DNA of 5,411 nt from Pseudomonadota bacterium. Lineage in GTDB: Bacteria; Bdellovibrionota; UBA1018; CAIMNF01. The DNA is taken from assembly GCA_027482725.1 (NCBI GenBank), contig JAIXVT010000038.1, forward strand, positions 1 through 5,411, read 5' to 3'. How positions within the stretch are numbered: position 1 is the first letter of the stretch; each line of letters begins with the position of its first letter. The position numbers and the translations under genes are program-made. Below, piece after piece: positions 4,751 through 5,411 of the stretch. The notes beneath the pieces are model-generated. The model saw only the letters and a list, made by a program, of their open reading frames with translations. It was not told where the DNA came from and did no database searches.

Positions 4751-5411
4751 TTAATCAACGGAGGATAAGCCTGAGCGCGCTCCGCGGCGCAGCTTGTCCA
4801 ATCTAAAAGCGGAGCTGAGCATGGAGATAAGAACGCCGGATCGCTTTCGGACGTGGGTTCGATTCCCACCGGCTCCACCAAGACAATGGATAGGCGAACT
4901 CTGGGACACAAAAAAACCAAGGGTTGCGTCGATCAAAGAATTAAAGCCATCGGAAATCACTTCCGATGGCTTTTTCATTTTAGAGTGATTTCCAGAAACG
5001 ACCTTATCTTCTGACAAGTGATAAAATACCTTAATGCCAGAGTCAGTAGCCACCAATTGCTGAAATAGGGAGCCGATCAGCTTTTTTTGCAAATGGGGTT
5101 TGGCTTTTCTAAGTGATGCCTTGACTGCTCGAACATTGGTTTCAATGAATTTTTTAGCTCCTGCAATAACCAATGAGCTTTCCTCAGCTTGGTTAATCAG
5201 GGCCATTTCCTTTTCTAATGTTTTCTTCTTTTCAGCCAGCTTTTGAATCTTCTCTTGGATGAGTTCTGTTCCAGCACTTCCAGTGTCCATATTTGCTACG
5301 AGCTTAAACACGGTATCAATTTCTCTTTCTGCCTTTTCTATTGCCTTGCGAGTGGTTTCTTTTTTTTGCGTAGTGGCTGAACGATCAGCTCCCATGCTTT
5401 TTTCGATATTG
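4751..5411 (-). CDS. recombinase C-terminal part, probably large serine recombinase (5' end outside window)
   Basis: Only the C-terminal end is present; the frame is open past the right edge (reading NIEKS before the Met at 5395), so that Met is internal. Numbered from it, residues 10-70 form a strongly charged coiled coil (KAEREIDTVF, then LIQEKIQKLAEKKKTLEKEM). This is followed by KPHLQKKLIGSLFQQLVATDSGIKVFY (99-125 as a block), the pattern seen after the zinc ribbon in large serine recombinases, which cut and rejoin DNA at attachment sites. The catalytic N-terminal domain is not visible, so the class rests on these C-terminal patterns alone. No tyrosine-recombinase C-terminal motif is present. 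Conserved sequence seems to end near residue 130. The frame then runs through an intrinsic terminator (about residues 141-151), and the last 43 residues (from 172) are merely the antisense of tmRNA. Base composition is more AT-rich than the host genes, fitting transfer. Confidence 0.7.
   Translation of the reverse strand, partial: NIEKSMGADRSATTQKKETTRKAIEKAEREIDTVFKLVANMDTGSAGTELIQEKIQKLAEKKKTLEKEMALINQAEESSLVIAGAKKFIETNVRAVKASLRKAKPHLQKKLIGSLFQQLVATDSGIKVFYHLSEDKVVSGNHSKMKKPSEVISDGFNSLIDATLGFFVSQSSPIHCLGGAGGNRTHVRKRSGVLISMLSSAFRLDKLRRGARSGLSSVD
4851..4880. other. probable attachment site at the ssrA 3' end
   Basis: The T-arm-to-CCA segment of tmRNA is a common chromosomal target for integrating elements. 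A recombinase gene begins its 3' end right beside it, pointing into it, and the sequence beyond 4881 is visibly more AT-rich. Only one copy is in the window, so the exact core cannot be set. The partner copy should lie beyond the right edge if the element is complete. Confidence 0.45.
4943..4975. terminator. rho-independent terminator downstream of ssrA, inside the recombinase frame
   Basis: A 13-bp perfect stem (AAAGCCATCGGAA 4943-4955 with TTCCGATGGCTTT 4961-4973) with a 5-nt loop ATCAC. On the + strand a run of five T (4971-4975) ends the stem, so it is a good terminator for ssrA. On the - strand the stem is followed by a weaker TTTAATTC tract, so it may also work, less efficiently, on the recombinase transcript. 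Confidence 0.85.

Larger units (their letters stand above)
4529..4880 (+). ncRNA. ssrA: transfer-messenger RNA (tmRNA, one-piece)
   Basis: A 352-nt tmRNA that rescues ribosomes stalled on mRNAs lacking a stop and tags the nascent chain for proteolysis together with SmpB. The 5' end GGGGCCG (4529-4535) pairs with CGGCTCC (4870-4876) as a 7-bp acceptor stem with one G-U, followed by A and an encoded CCA at 4878-4880. The conserved GGTTTCGACGGG follows the 5' end (4540-4551). The T arm and loop (GTGGG-TTCGATT-CCCAC, 4854-4870) are intact. A first pseudoknot is visible: CGAGG 4576-4580 with CCTCG 4591-4595, and TGTCG 4581-4585 with CGACA 4605-4609. The tag frame follows at 4620. Helices in 4650-4760, including GGATTTAAAGG.. 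with ..CTTTTAAATCC, match the later pseudoknots. The gene faces the mobile-element recombinase on the opposite strand, and its 3' end is a typical integration site. Confidence 0.97.

Noticed and set aside
4675..4920. - strand frame with a GIEPTSESDP-like stretch
   Set aside because: It is the antisense of the tmRNA 3' domain. Such peptides are a familiar artefact of translating the complement of T arms.
4794..4988. + strand frame across the tmRNA 3' end
   Set aside because: It lies within the tmRNA and its terminator, with no ribosome site or family resemblance.
1..5411. CRISPR array or tandem repeats
   Set aside because: No set of regularly spaced direct repeats is visible anywhere in the window.

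Overview
The window looks like chromosomal DNA of a Gram-negative-type bacterium, with one end of an integrated mobile element at its right edge. MurB shows a peptidoglycan-making host. The tmRNA is one-piece with a tag ending in YALAA, as is common in Proteobacteria and relatives, and argues against the permuted two-piece alphaproteobacterial form. A secreted cysteine-rich lytic-type protein and an unusual photolyase would fit a delta/Bdellovibrionota-like lineage, but this is only a guess and no taxon can be fixed.

Layout from left to right. The last 71 codons of murB overlap (ATGA) the start of a small SAM-methyltransferase-like protein, so the two probably form an operon. A 194-bp gap holding a ~148-bp element with 22-bp imperfect inverted ends leads to a cryptochrome/photolyase-family gene on the + strand. 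This converges on a - strand gene for a secreted protein with a lytic-transglycosylase-like HEGG motif. The 267-bp gap between the convergent genes has no gene. It holds two very long hairpins, a 28-29-bp imperfect stem and a 36-bp perfect stem, and their apical loops carry 20-nt segments that are exact reverse complements of each other. This is the most striking unexplained structure in the window.

An AT-rich divergent promoter region separates the secreted-protein gene from ssrA (tmRNA, 352 nt, tag AEDNYALAA). Downstream of ssrA, on the opposite strand, lies the C-terminal end of a probable serine recombinase, open at the window edge and visibly more AT-rich than the rest. The arrangement fits a mobile element inserted at the 3' end of ssrA. 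The recombinase frame has no stop before a strong intrinsic hairpin. It continues through that hairpin and 130 bases into the antisense of tmRNA. A recombinase mRNA ending at the hairpin would therefore be a non-stop message, the natural substrate of the tmRNA encoded next door. The mechanism is inferred; the geometry is directly visible.
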